Below, piece by piece: positions 23,029 to 31,291 of a stretch of DNA of 64,000 bases. The DNA is from Cellulomonas sp. Root930 (GTDB taxonomy: Bacteria; Actinomycetota; Actinomycetes; Actinomycetales; Cellulomonadaceae). The translations under genes were made by a program, and so were the position numbers. Positions within the stretch are counted from its first letter, which is position 1, and the number at the start of each line of letters is the position of its first letter. The stretch covers positions 1,281,256 through 1,345,255 of the forward strand of contig LMJI01000001.1 in the NCBI GenBank assembly GCA_001429255.1. Direction: 5' to 3'. The notes under the pieces are model-generated. The model was given only the letters and a program-made list of their open reading frames with translations, had not been told where the DNA came from and searched no databases.

Positions 23029-23672
23029 CCGTCCGGGTGCTCGTCGTCGACGACGACGCCCTGGTGCGCGCCGGGCTCACGCTCATGCTGGACGGCGCGC
23101 AGGGCATCTCGGTGGTGGCGCAGGTGGCCGACGGGTCCGGCGTGCCCGCGGCGCTGGACGCGCACCCCGTCGACGTCGTGCTCATGGACCTGCGGATGCC
23201 GGGGGTCGACGGCATCGCGGCCACCCGCACGCTCCGCCGCCGGTTCGACCCCCCGGCGGTCGTCGTCCTCACCACGTTCGACACCGCCGACGAGGTCGAG
23301 GCCGCGATGCACGCGGGCGCCAGCGGCTACCTGCTCAAGGACACCGAGCCGCAGCGCATCGTCGAGGCGGTGCTCGCGGCGGCGGCGGGCGAGCCGGTGC
23401 TCTCGCCGCGGGTGGCTCGTCGGCTCATGGACTCCACCGCCCGGGCGGGCGGCTCACGCGCCACGGCGCGGGCCGCGCTCGACCTGCTGACCGAGCGCGA
23501 ACGGGACGTCGTGGCAGCGATCGGTCGCGGGGCGAGCAACGCGGACATCTGCCGGGAGCTGTACCTCTCGCTCGCCACCGTCAAGGCGCACGTGTCGAGC
23601 ATCCTGCTCAAGCTCGGCCTGGAGAACCGCACGCAGGTGGCCCTGCTGGTCCGGGACGCAGCCCAGCGGTGA
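23025..23672 (+). CDS. Response regulator, NarL/LuxR family
   Basis: This 215-residue protein has a receiver domain with the acidic pocket VVDDDALVRAG, phospho-acceptor Asp55 in VDVVLMDLRMPG and Lys in GASGYLLKDTEP. The C-terminal LuxR helix-turn-helix is TERERDVVAAIGRGASNADI, CRELYLSLATVKAHVSSIL. The GTG overlaps the kinase stop (GTGA), so the pair is made stoichiometrically. The divergent DUF6069-like membrane gene is a possible target. Confidence 0.93.
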   Translation: MTVRVLVVDDDALVRAGLTLMLDGAQGISVVAQVADGSGVPAALDAHPVDVVLMDLRMPGVDGIAATRTLRRRFDPPAVVVLTTFDTADEVEAAMHAGASGYLLKDTEPQRIVEAVLAAAAGEPVLSPRVARRLMDSTARAGGSRATARAALDLLTERERDVVAAIGRGASNADICRELYLSLATVKAHVSSILLKLGLENRTQVALLVRDAAQR

Positions 23673-23715
23673 ACGCCTGCCCTGACCGCACGGCCGATCG
23701 GACTACCGTGTCTCC

Positions 23716-24291
23716 GTGCTGCTCTCCGACCGCGACATCAAGGCCGAGCTCGAGTCGGGCCGCGTGGCCCTCGACCCCTACGAGCCCGCCATGCTCCAGC
23801 CCTCGAGCATCGACGTGCGCCTGGACCGGTACTTCCGGCTGTTCGACAACCACAAGTACCCGTTCATCGACCCCGCGGCGGACCAGCCGGAGCTCACGCG
23901 GCTGGTCGAGGTCGGTGCGGGCGAGTCGTTCGTCCTGCACCCCGGCGAGTTCGTCCTCGGGTCCACGTACGAGGCCGTGACGCTGCCCGACGACATCGCC
24001 GCCCGGCTCGAGGGGAAGTCCTCGCTGGGTCGCCTCGGCCTGCTGACGCACTCGACCGCGGGGTTCATCGACCCGGGCTTCTCCGGGCACGTGACCCTCG
24101 AGCTGTCCAACGTGGCCACGCTGCCGATCCTGCTCTGGCCCGGCATGAAGATCGGCCAGATGTGCTTCTTCCGGTTGTCGTCGGCGTCCGAGCACCCGTA
24201 CGGCTCCTCGGAGTACGGCTCGCGGTACCAGGGCCAGCGCGGCCCGACGGCGTCGCGGTCGTGGCAGAACTTCCACCGGACGGACGTCTGA
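23716..24291 (+). CDS. dcd: dCTP deaminase
   Basis: This 191-residue trimeric enzyme converts dCTP to dUTP (in actinobacteria possibly on to dUMP). Motifs: [60 protein letters not shown] and the catalytic region [20 protein letters not shown]. The C-terminal lid is [20 protein letters not shown]. Full length for the family. The GTG at 23716 has TACCGT (23704-23709) 6 nt upstream and no Shine-Dalgarno. Confidence 0.96.
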   Translation: MLLSDRDIKAELESGRVALDPYEPAMLQPSSIDVRLDRYFRLFDNHKYPFIDPAADQPELTRLVEVGAGESFVLHPGEFVLGSTYEAVTLPDDIAARLEGKSSLGRLGLLTHSTAGFIDPGFSGHVTLELSNVATLPILLWPGMKIGQMCFFRLSSASEHPYGSSEYGSRYQGQRGPTASRSWQNFHRTDV

Positions 24292-24294
24292 GCC

Positions 24295-25434
24295 ATGGCG
24301 AGCCCGCCTCGCATCCAGGCCGGTGACCCCGAGCTGCGCAGCCGGCACCTCCTCGGGCTCCCGGAGGACGTGGGTGCCGACGAGGTCGAGGTGCTCGCGA
24401 TCAGCCGGTTCGCGCAGGCGCACTGGGAGGACACGGACGTCGTCCCGCAGCCCCGCGGGATCATGGGCCCGATGACCGCGGCGCTCGGCATCCGCGCCGT
24501 CGGCTCGTCGACCACCCCCGCCCGCACGCTCCGGCTGGCCCGGCTGTCCACCCTGACCGGTCCGTACCGCGTCGAGGCCGAGGACGCCGTCAGCCTCGGG
24601 CTGCCGACCACCTCGACGCTCGCGTACGTGCTGGTGGCACCGCGGGAGCGCGGCGAGAAGCCGTACCCCGGCGGTGACCGCGACGGGCTCAAGCGCGCGT
24701 TCCCCGAGGGCATGCCGATCCGCGAGGAGGAGCGCGTCCTGCAGTGGCTCGTGGCCGCCGCGCGACGGCTCGGCGGCTCCGTCCGGATCGGCGAGCACGG
24801 CACGATCCTCACACCCGACGTAGACAGCGCGATCGACCTCACCGTCCTGTCCGACTCCTGGTTGGAGCCCGCCGAGGCGCTCGCCGTGGTCCAGTCGGTG
24901 CAGGCGCGGGCGCGGCTGAGCGAGGCGACCGGGACCTGGAACGGACCGCTGCCCGGGGTCGGGCGCGACGCCGCCGGGCGGCCCGGCTGGGTGGCCGAGG
25001 CCGGCGGGCGCGGGCTGTCCGCCGCGCTGGAGCGGCACGGGGTCGACGACGAGGCCGAGCGGCAGCGCCTGATGGACGAGGCCTCGGCGTTCGACGAGCT
25101 GATGCTCGCGGTGCCACCCGTGCCCGAGGCGTTCGGGGTGCTCGTCGACCTGGGGCACGACGGGATGCTCTCGGTCGAAGCCGGCGTGGAGACCACCCTG
25201 CCGCCGCTGATGCGGGACCTGCCCTGGACCCAGAACGGCATCGTCGCGTACCGCGTGCACTGGGAGCCTCCGTTCATCGAGGAGCTCGAGGCCGAGCGGC
25301 CGTCGTTCGAGCACCGCGTCGCGCGGTCCCGGGCCGCCCCGCTGGTGCAGGCGGTCGCCCGCGCGGTCCACGGAGCGATCGGCGGGGAGATCGCCGACGA
25401 GGCCGACTTCCTGGTCGACCCCGAGGACGTCTGA
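24295..25434 (+). CDS. Uncharacterised protein, paralogue of the gene at 4981-5910
   Basis: This 379-residue soluble protein is longer than its paralogue. The common region contains LQWLVAAARRLGGSVRIGEH, PDVDSAIDLTVLSDSWLEP and a C-terminal YRVHWEPPFIEELEAERPSF, ARSRAAPLVQAVARAVHGAI. The N-terminal 130 residues are specific to this copy. It begins 3 nt after dcd and is followed after 13 nt by a P-loop kinase gene, then a NUDIX gene, so it sits in a likely nucleotide-metabolism operon. No catalytic motif is recognisable and no function can be assigned. Confidence 0.7.
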   Translation: MASPPRIQAGDPELRSRHLLGLPEDVGADEVEVLAISRFAQAHWEDTDVVPQPRGIMGPMTAALGIRAVGSSTTPARTLRLARLSTLTGPYRVEAEDAVSLGLPTTSTLAYVLVAPRERGEKPYPGGDRDGLKRAFPEGMPIREEERVLQWLVAAARRLGGSVRIGEHGTILTPDVDSAIDLTVLSDSWLEPAEALAVVQSVQARARLSEATGTWNGPLPGVGRDAAGRPGWVAEAGGRGLSAALERHGVDDEAERQRLMDEASAFDELMLAVPPVPEAFGVLVDLGHDGMLSVEAGVETTLPPLMRDLPWTQNGIVAYRVHWEPPFIEELEAERPSFEHRVARSRAAPLVQAVARAVHGAIGGEIADEADFLVDPEDV

Positions 25435-25447
25435 CCGTGGCGGCCAC

Positions 25448-25963
25448 GTGAGCGGCACCGTGGTCCTGATCACCGGGATCATGGCCGCCGGGAAGTCGAC
25501 GGTCGCGCAGCTGCTGGCCGAGCGGCTGCCGCGGTCCGTGCACGTGCGGGGCGACGTGTTCCGGCGGATGGTCGTCTCGGGACGTGCCGAGGTCGGGACC
25601 GACCTGTCGGCGGAGTCGCTCGCGCAGCTGCGGCTACGCTACCGGTTGGCCGCGATGGTGGCCGACGAGTATGCCGACGCCGGGTTCACCGCGGTCGTCC
25701 AGGACATCGCGCTCGGGGACGACCTGCCCTCGTGGGTGGCGATGTTCCGGAACCCGCCGCAGGTGGTCGTGCTGGCGCCGTCCGTGTCGACTGTGGCGGC
25801 GCGCGAGGCGGGGCGGGGCAAGACCGGTTACGGGGTCTGGACCGTCGAGGAGCTCGACGCCGGACTGCGCGACGGGACGCCGCGCACAGGGCTCTGGCTG
25901 GACACGTCCGAGCAGACGCCGGTCGAGACCGTCGACGCGATCCTGGCGGGGCTGACGCTGTGA
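25448..25963 (+). CDS. P-loop kinase (AAA / chloramphenicol-phosphotransferase-like)
   Basis: This 171-residue P-loop NTPase has Walker A (GIMAAGKST, residues 10-18) at the N-terminus. VRGDVFRRMVVSGRAEV is a substrate- or lid-type segment, DIALGDDLPSW a probable second acidic motif and AREAGRGKTGYGVWTVEE a lid. The size matches small-molecule or nucleoside kinases. The GTG at 25448 follows the unknown gene by 13 nt; the stop overlaps the NUDIX start by 4 bp. Substrate unknown. Confidence 0.82.
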   Translation: MSGTVVLITGIMAAGKSTVAQLLAERLPRSVHVRGDVFRRMVVSGRAEVGTDLSAESLAQLRLRYRLAAMVADEYADAGFTAVVQDIALGDDLPSWVAMFRNPPQVVVLAPSVSTVAAREAGRGKTGYGVWTVEELDAGLRDGTPRTGLWLDTSEQTPVETVDAILAGLTL

Positions 25964-26421
25964 GCGCGCGGACGAGCGCGGGGATCCTGCTGTTCCGGCG
26001 CACGGCCGGGCTCGAGGTGCTGCTCGGGCACATGGGTGGGCCGTTCTGGGCGCGCAAGGACGAGGGCGCGTGGACGATCCCGAAGGGGGAGCCCTCGCCG
26101 GGCGAGGACCCGTTCCAGACCGCCCTGCGGGAGTTCGCGGAGGAGCTCGGGGTGCCGGCGCCCTCGTCGGACCCCCTCCCGCTCGGGGACGTGACACAGA
26201 GCGGCGGCAAGGTGGTGACCGCGTGGGCGCTCGAAGGGGACCTGGACGCGTCCACGATCGCCAGCAACCTGGTCGAGATCGCCTGGCCGCCGCGGTCGGG
26301 GAAGACGCTCCTGGTGCCCGAGCTGGACCGGGCGGGATGGTTCGCGCCGGACGACGCGCGTCGGCTCGTGGTGAAGGCGCAGGCGGCGTTCGTCGACCGG
26401 CTGGAGCAGGCCCTCAGGTGA
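25960..26421 (+). CDS. NUDIX hydrolase
   Basis: This 153-residue protein has a full NUDIX box GEPSPGEDPFQTALREFAEE-LGV (residues about 43-65, the 'G x5 E x7 REUXEEXGU' pattern) placing Mg2+-binding glutamates. The N-terminal strand SAGILLFRRTAGLEVLLGHM and an Ap4A/house-cleaning style core follow. It hydrolyses a nucleoside diphosphate linked to another moiety. The GTG start overlaps the kinase stop (GTGA). It converges on the MBL gene with an 8-bp overlap of the two 3' ends. Confidence 0.93.
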   Translation: MSARTSAGILLFRRTAGLEVLLGHMGGPFWARKDEGAWTIPKGEPSPGEDPFQTALREFAEELGVPAPSSDPLPLGDVTQSGGKVVTAWALEGDLDASTIASNLVEIAWPPRSGKTLLVPELDRAGWFAPDDARRLVVKAQAAFVDRLEQALR

Positions 26422-27229
26422 GGTGGTCGAAGTCCCCGTTGACCCAGCCGACGTGGCGGTCCGCGGAGCGGCGGACGACCTCCTTCGCGTCGGACGCGAT
26501 GACGTTCGCGAAGTTGCCGTAGAGGCGGTCGAACTCGAGGCGGTCGAGGTGGTCGGCGACCCGGCGCGCGACGGCACCGGACAGAGGCAGGTGGTTCGGG
26601 TAGCTGCGCATGAACGCGACCGACTTCCGGTCCGGGTTGGCGAAGACCGTGTCACCGCTGAGCACGACGCCCTTGCCGCCCGCGCCCGCCTCCCAGTGCA
26701 CGATCGCGCTGCCGGGGAAGTGGCCGCCGGGCTGCGACAGGGTGACGCCGGGCAGGACCTCGCGCTCGCCCGACCACGTCTCGATGACCGGGTCCGGGCG
26801 GGCGACCCACCGCGCGTCCGCCTCGGCCACGAGGACCGGCGGGCCGCCGAGCGCGCGGCTCCACTCCACCTGGATGCCGAACATGTGCGGGTGGCTCGCC
26901 GCGATCGCCCGGACGGGCCCGAGGCGCAGGATCCTGGCGACGACCTCCTCGTCGAAGAACCCGACCGGGTCCCACAGGAGGCTGCCCTCCGGCGTACGGA
27001 GCAGCTTGGACTGCTGCGCGATGCCGGCCCCGGGCGTGCTGGTCACCGCGTACAGGTCCTTCTCGAGCTCCGCGAGCTGGCTGCGGTAGCCCAGCTCGCG
27101 CAGGTCCTGGAGGGTGATCCAGCGCTGCCCGGTCGCGGGGACCCACTGGCGCTCGTCGGCGCAGACGGCACACACCGCGGTCGGTTCGGCGCTCTCGACT
27201 GCGCACGTCTCGCAGATCCAGAAGCTCAT
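26414..27229 (-). CDS. MBL-fold metallo-hydrolase with N-terminal zinc ribbon
   Basis: This 271-residue protein has an N-terminal zinc ribbon with Cys6, Cys9, Cys20 and Cys23 (ICETC...CAVC). A metallo-beta-lactamase fold follows (GSLLWDPVGFFDEEVVARIL, ASHPHMFGIQVEW, GGHFPGSAIVHWEAG, LSGDTVFANPDRKSVAFMRS). The usual HxHxDH motif is only partly matched (HPHMFG, lacking the Asp-His half), so the metal site may be altered. The ATG has TAGCGT (plus-strand ACGCTA, 27236-27241) 6 nt upstream. The upstream DinB gene ends 5 nt away on the same strand. Substrate unknown. Confidence 0.8.
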   Translation of the reverse strand: MSFWICETCAVESAEPTAVCAVCADERQWVPATGQRWITLQDLRELGYRSQLAELEKDLYAVTSTPGAGIAQQSKLLRTPEGSLLWDPVGFFDEEVVARILRLGPVRAIAASHPHMFGIQVEWSRALGGPPVLVAEADARWVARPDPVIETWSGEREVLPGVTLSQPGGHFPGSAIVHWEAGAGGKGVVLSGDTVFANPDRKSVAFMRSYPNHLPLSGAVARRVADHLDRLEFDRLYGNFANVIASDAKEVVRRSADRHVGWVNGDFDHLT

Positions 27230-27233
27230 GCGA

Positions 27234-27851
27234 TCACGCTAGCCGCAGGTACAGATCCCTGAGGAGGGCGATCTCGGCGCCGTGGTGGACGACCTCCTGG
27301 TTCATCCACCAGACGACGTCGAGGAAGGCCTCCTCGGCGTCGGACCCGTTCGGGTAGGTGCTGTAGCCGATCGTGTCGAGGGCGGCGTCGTCGGCCCCGA
27401 GGAGCGACGCGCGCCACGCCGCGAGGGCGGCGGTCAGGTGCTCGATCGCGCCCGCGGCGGTGCCCTGCGGCTCGTCGCCCTGTTCCGTGTGGGTGTGGGT
27501 GCCGTCGGTGTGGTCCGCCCGCCCGGCCAGCGTCTTGGTCACGTGGTTGATCCGCCAGCCGATGGAGGTGACCGGCGGCGGCCAGGGGTGCGGGCGGCCG
27601 CCGTCGTGACCCCACTCACCCGACCCGACCAGCCGCGTGGCGCCCAGGCCTCCCGGTCCGTCCGCCTGCCGACGGATCGTCCAGGCGCCCGGGACCGGCT
27701 CCCACAGGAGCTCGGCGTCGGTGAGCTGCGGGACCTCCACCTGCAGGCCGTCGCCGCTGTCGACGGTCGGTCCGGTCAGGCGGTGCAGGAGGCGCTCGCT
27801 GGCGAAGTCGTACTCGGCGAGCAGGGGCGCGAGGCGTGGGGGGATGGTCAC
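27234..27851 (-). CDS. DinB-family protein
   Basis: This 205-residue DinB/YfiT-type four-helix protein has metal-binding candidates in ITSIGWRINHVTKTLAGRAD (with His) and WWMNQEVVHHGAEIALLRDL. A His-Glu rich loop HTDGTHTHTEQGDEPQ is characteristic of the actinobacterial subgroup. It is probably a thiol-dependent transferase or hydrolase. The GTG at 27851 has CACTGT (plus-strand ACAGTG, 27858-27863) 6 nt upstream. It is the second DinB gene in the window and shares little detail with the one at 4313. Confidence 0.8.
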   Translation of the reverse strand: MTIPPRLAPLLAEYDFASERLLHRLTGPTVDSGDGLQVEVPQLTDAELLWEPVPGAWTIRRQADGPGGLGATRLVGSGEWGHDGGRPHPWPPPVTSIGWRINHVTKTLAGRADHTDGTHTHTEQGDEPQGTAAGAIEHLTAALAAWRASLLGADDAALDTIGYSTYPNGSDAEEAFLDVVWWMNQEVVHHGAEIALLRDLYLRLA

Positions 27852-27892
27852 GGGTCGACAGTGGCCGTCGGGCTCGTCGGACGCAACAGGAT

Positions 27893-28375
27893 TCAGGACA
27901 GGCCGAGTGCTCGGAGGGTCGCGGGGTCGAGCTCGACCGGGTTGCCCGGGGTGGTGACGGCGTGACCGTCCTCGACGGCGTGGAAGGCCTGGGAGATGTT
28001 CACCGGCGTCGGCAGCGCGTCGTCCGCGGGGACGGAGAGCAGGATCACGTACTCGTCGCCCACCTCCAGGCCCAGCTGCACGGCGTCGTCGCACCGGGTG
28101 TAGGCGATCTCGAGGGGCGACCCCGGGGTCGCGTCCCCCTTCGCGGTCGCCACGACGTCGACGGTCGCGACCGTGCGCGGGTAGCCCTCGGTGTCGTGGT
28201 CCTCCAGCGCGGTGAACGTGCCTCGCACGATGAGGTCGGCGCTGTCCTCGAGCTCCGCGGTCGTGCCGTAGGACGGGTAGTCGGCCTGGCACGACGCACC
28301 GGACGCGCCCGGCACGCACGAGGTGAGACCGGGGACGAGGGCCACGGTGACGAGCAGGGCGGCGGCGCGCCTCAC
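27893..28375 (-). CDS. Predicted lipoprotein of unknown function
   Basis: The 160-residue precursor has a signal peptide with the lipobox LTSC and lipidated Cys20 (VRRAAALLVTVALVPGLTSC). The mature part has a Cys pair (QADYPS region and RCDDAV) that may form a disulfide, but no family is recognised. The GTG at 28375 overlaps the stop of the VOC gene (GTGA), which supports this start over an upstream ATG. It is the last gene of the ABC-VOC-lipoprotein run. Confidence 0.72.
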   Translation of the reverse strand: MRRAAALLVTVALVPGLTSCVPGASGASCQADYPSYGTTAELEDSADLIVRGTFTALEDHDTEGYPRTVATVDVVATAKGDATPGSPLEIAYTRCDDAVQLGLEVGDEYVILLSVPADDALPTPVNISQAFHAVEDGHAVTTPGNPVELDPATLRALGLS

Positions 28376-28719
28376 GCGGGCCTCACCACGCACCACTCGT
28401 TGCCCTCCGGGTCGAGCAGCACCTGGAACGAGCCGGCGGTGTCGACGTGGACCTCACCGAACCTCGTCGCGCCCAGCGCCTCGGCCTGCTCGGTGGCCGC
28501 CGCGATGTCGGCGACCTCGACGTCGAGGTGCAGCCGGTTCTTCACCGCCTTGCCCTCGGGCACCCGCTGGAATGCGAGGCGCGTCCAGCCGGGCGGGTCG
28601 ACGTAGTGCCAGTCGTCGTCGCGAGCCTGCGGGGTGCCGCCCAGCACGTCGGCCCAGAAGCGCGCGAGCGCCCCCGGGTCCGCGCAGTCGACGACCACCT
28701 CGTCGATCCGTCCGATCAT
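28372..28719 (-). CDS. VOC-family (glyoxalase/bleomycin-resistance-like) protein
   Basis: This 115-residue VOC fold has paired beta-alpha-beta-beta-beta modules: RIDEVVVDCADPGALARFWA, RLHLDVEVADIAAATEQAEA, GATRFGEVHVDTAGSFQVLL, DPEGNEWCVVRPA. The metal-ligand positions include the His of RLHLDVEV and the Glu of DPEGNEWC. The ATG overlaps the ABC transporter stop (ATGA), and its own stop overlaps the lipoprotein start. Ligand unknown; a resistance or dioxygenase role is possible. Confidence 0.88.
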   Translation of the reverse strand: MIGRIDEVVVDCADPGALARFWADVLGGTPQARDDDWHYVDPPGWTRLAFQRVPEGKAVKNRLHLDVEVADIAAATEQAEALGATRFGEVHVDTAGSFQVLLDPEGNEWCVVRPA

Positions 28720-30620
28720 GCGGCGACGGTAGCGGGCTCCGCCCCGTCGGTGCTGGCGAACTGCGTCCGGTACAGCTCCGCGTACACGCCGCCCCGGGCC
28801 AGCAGCTCGGTGTGCGTGCCCTGGTCGACGACCCGGCCGTGGTCGAGGACCACGATGGCGTCGGCCTGCCGGATGGTGGAGAGGCGGTGGGCGATGACGA
28901 TGCTCGTGCGGCCGGACAGGGCCTCGTCGAGCGCCGCCTGCACGGCGGCCTCCGAGCCGGAGTCGAGGTGCGCGGTGGCCTCGTCGAGGATGACGACGTC
29001 GGGCGCCTTGAGCAGCATGCGGGCGATCGCGAGCCGCTGGCGCTCGCCGCCGGAGAGGCGGTAGCCGCGGTCGCCGACCACGGTGTGGATGCCGTCGGGC
29101 AGGGTCGCGACGAGGTCTGCGATGTGCGCCTGCTGCAGGGCGCGCTCGATGTCCGCGTCCGTGGCCTCCGGGCGGGCGTAGCGCAGGTTCTCCGCGATGG
29201 AGTCGTGGAACAGGTGCGCCTCCTGGCTGACCACACCCACCGTGGCGCGCAGGGACTCGTGCGTGACGTCCCGCAGGTCCGCGCCGGCGATCCGGACGGA
29301 GCCGCGCGTCGGGTCGTACATGCGGGTGACCAGCTGGGAGATCGTCGTCTTGCCGGCGCCGGAGTGGCCGACGAGCGCGACCATGTGACCCGCCGGGACG
29401 GTGAAGCTGACGTCGCGCAGGGTGTCGTCGATCGGCTCGTTGCGCAGGGTCGCGACGGACTCCAGGGAGGCCAGCGAGACCTCGTCGGCCCCCGGGTAGC
29501 GGAAGCCGACCGCGTCGAGCTCGACGGTCGCGCCGTGCACCGCCTTCCGGGCGCGCAGGTCGATCGCGTCGGGCTTCTCGGTCACCGTCGGCTCCAGGTC
29601 GAGGACCTCGAGCACGCGCTCGAAGCTGACCAGCGCGGTCATGACGTCCACCTGGACGTTCGACATGGCGGTGAGGGGCCCGTACAGCCGGGCGAGGTAG
29701 GCGGTGAGCGCGACGACGACACCGACGGTCAGCTGGCCCTGGATCGCCATCACGCCGCCGAGGCCGTAGACGATCGCGACCGCCACGCTGGCCAGCGTGG
29801 TCAGCCCGACGCGGAACCACGTGGAGTACAGGGCGCGCGTGACGCCGATGTCCCGGACGCGGCCGACCTGGTCGGCGTAGTTGCGGGACTCGCGCTCCGG
29901 GTCCCCGAAGATCTTCACCAGGTGGGCGCCGGCGACGTTGAACCGCTCGTTCATGATCTGGGCGGCGTCGGCGTTGAGGGCGTAGCTCTCCCGGGTGATC
30001 GCCGCGATCTTCTTGCCGAACCAGCGCGCGGGCAGGACGAACGCCGGCAGCAGCACCAGGCTCAGCAGGGTCAGCTGCCAGGACATGCTGAGCATGGCGG
30101 CGAGCACGAACACGATGGTCAGCGAGTTGCTCACCACGTTCTGGAGCGTCGATGTGAACGCCTGCTGCGCGCCGAGCACGTCGCCGTTGAGCCGCTGGAC
30201 CAGCGCGCCGGTCTTGGCGCGGCTGAAGAACGCGAGCGGCATGCGCTGCACGTGGTCGAACACCGCGGTGCGCAGGTCGAGGATCAGGCCCTCGCCCACC
30301 TGCGACGACACCCAGCGGTCGGCGACGGACAGGCCGGCGCTGATGATCGCCAGGACGGCGACGATCGCCGCGATGACGAGGACCACCCGGGTGTTGCCGG
30401 CCGTGATGCCGTCGTCGATGAGGTGCTTGAACAGCAGAGGGGTGACCGCGCCCGCGGCCGCCTCGAGGGCGATGAGGCCGACGAAGACCGCGAGCTTGGC
30501 CTTGTAGGGGCGCGCGAACTGGAGGATCCGCCGCAGGGTGTCGCGGGTCAGCTTGTGGTCCGCGACGGTGCGGTCCTTGGCGAAGCTGCGCATGTTGGGG
30601 CTTCCGGTCGCCATGGACAC
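28716..30620 (-). CDS. ABC transporter, fused membrane and ATPase domains
   Basis: This 634-residue half-size exporter has a six-helix type IV (ABCB) membrane domain at residues about 35-320 and an ATPase domain with Walker A GHSGAGKTT, signature LSGGERQRLAIARML and Walker B DVVILDEATAHLD. It forms a dimer in the cytoplasmic membrane and exports a hydrophobic compound. The start is a GTG at 30620 with an excellent Shine-Dalgarno AAGGAGGT 6 nt upstream; an in-frame ATG at 30614 is too far. The divergent MarR-family gene, 147 bp away, is its likely regulator. It is one of two such exporters in the window. Confidence 0.95.
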   Translation of the reverse strand: MSMATGSPNMRSFAKDRTVADHKLTRDTLRRILQFARPYKAKLAVFVGLIALEAAAGAVTPLLFKHLIDDGITAGNTRVVLVIAAIVAVLAIISAGLSVADRWVSSQVGEGLILDLRTAVFDHVQRMPLAFFSRAKTGALVQRLNGDVLGAQQAFTSTLQNVVSNSLTIVFVLAAMLSMSWQLTLLSLVLLPAFVLPARWFGKKIAAITRESYALNADAAQIMNERFNVAGAHLVKIFGDPERESRNYADQVGRVRDIGVTRALYSTWFRVGLTTLASVAVAIVYGLGGVMAIQGQLTVGVVVALTAYLARLYGPLTAMSNVQVDVMTALVSFERVLEVLDLEPTVTEKPDAIDLRARKAVHGATVELDAVGFRYPGADEVSLASLESVATLRNEPIDDTLRDVSFTVPAGHMVALVGHSGAGKTTISQLVTRMYDPTRGSVRIAGADLRDVTHESLRATVGVVSQEAHLFHDSIAENLRYARPEATDADIERALQQAHIADLVATLPDGIHTVVGDRGYRLSGGERQRLAIARMLLKAPDVVILDEATAHLDSGSEAAVQAALDEALSGRTSIVIAHRLSTIRQADAIVVLDHGRVVDQGTHTELLARGGVYAELYRTQFASTDGAEPATVAA

Positions 30621-30725
30621 GGGCCCACCTCCTTGGTTCTGGTACGTCCCCTTGCCGGAACTGGATGTCGCGTCGGCTCATTCCGGGGAGTCGCAGCCTC
30701 GTGGGCCGCTCGATGCTGAGGTTAA

Positions 30726-30754
30726 CTCACTATGTGCCTGGTTCACAAGTTGAG
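30726..30754. promoter_or_regulatory. Candidate MarR operator between the exporter and its regulator
   Basis: Imperfect palindrome CTCACTATGTG-N7-CACAAGTTGAG (8 of 11 arm positions match). It is placed in the divergent intergenic region and ends just before a -10 hexamer TAGTCT (30756-30761), itself 6 nt upstream of the marR-like GTG. Position, size and symmetry fit a MarR site controlling both genes. Confidence 0.45.
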
Positions 30755-30767
30755 ATAGTCTCTGCCC

Positions 30768-31181
30768 GTGAACGAGTCCGGTGAGCTGCTCGAGCTTCTG
30801 CACGGCGTGCTCCGGGGCGTGCGGCGGGACGCCGCTGCCCAGCTCGAGGTCGAGGGCACGACGCCGGGACAGCTGCGGATGCTGCGCACCCTCGACCGGT
30901 GCGACGGGCCGTGCCGGCTGGGCGAGCTCGCCGCGGCGCTCGACGTGGCGCCGCGGTCGGTGACGTCGAAGGTGGACGCCGCCGAGGCGGACGGGCTGGT
31001 CCAGCGGATGCCCGACCCGACCGACCGGCGCGCGACGCTGCTGGAGCTCACGCCGGCGGGGCGGTCGTTGTTGGCGGCCATCTCCGCGCAGCGGCACGAG
31101 GGGGCGGCGGAGCGGCTGGGGCGGTTGTCGCCGGAGGACCAGGCGGAGCTGCTGCGGCTGCTGCGAGTGGTGGGGGACTGA
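30768..31181 (+). CDS. MarR-family transcriptional regulator
   Basis: This 137-residue protein has the winged-helix domain EGTTPGQLRMLRTLDRCDGP, CRLGELAAALDVAPRSVTSK, VDAAEADGLVQRMPDPTDRR (the D-x-R-x wing). MarR proteins are dimers that release DNA upon binding phenolic or other hydrophobic compounds. It diverges from the ABC exporter and is probably its repressor. GTG start with TAGTCT 6 nt upstream, no Shine-Dalgarno. Confidence 0.92.
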   Translation: MNESGELLELLHGVLRGVRRDAAAQLEVEGTTPGQLRMLRTLDRCDGPCRLGELAAALDVAPRSVTSKVDAAEADGLVQRMPDPTDRRATLLELTPAGRSLLAAISAQRHEGAAERLGRLSPEDQAELLRLLRVVGD

Positions 31182-31255
31182 CGGGTTGGTCTGGCGGCTG
31201 TCCACAGCTCGGGCCCTGTGGGCGGCTCGACGAGGGCGTTTCCGCAGGTCAGGGG

Positions 31256-31284
31256 TTGTTTCCTTCGATTGGTTCGGCTAGAGT
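31256..31284 (+). promoter_or_regulatory. Promoter of the HNH nuclease gene, leaderless
   Basis: TTGTTT (31256-31261) and TAGAGT (31279-31284) with a 17-nt spacer; the ATG at 31292 is only 7 nt after the -10, so the mRNA probably starts at or next to the start codon. No Shine-Dalgarno is present. Confidence 0.6.
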
Positions 31285-31291
31285 CGTACGT

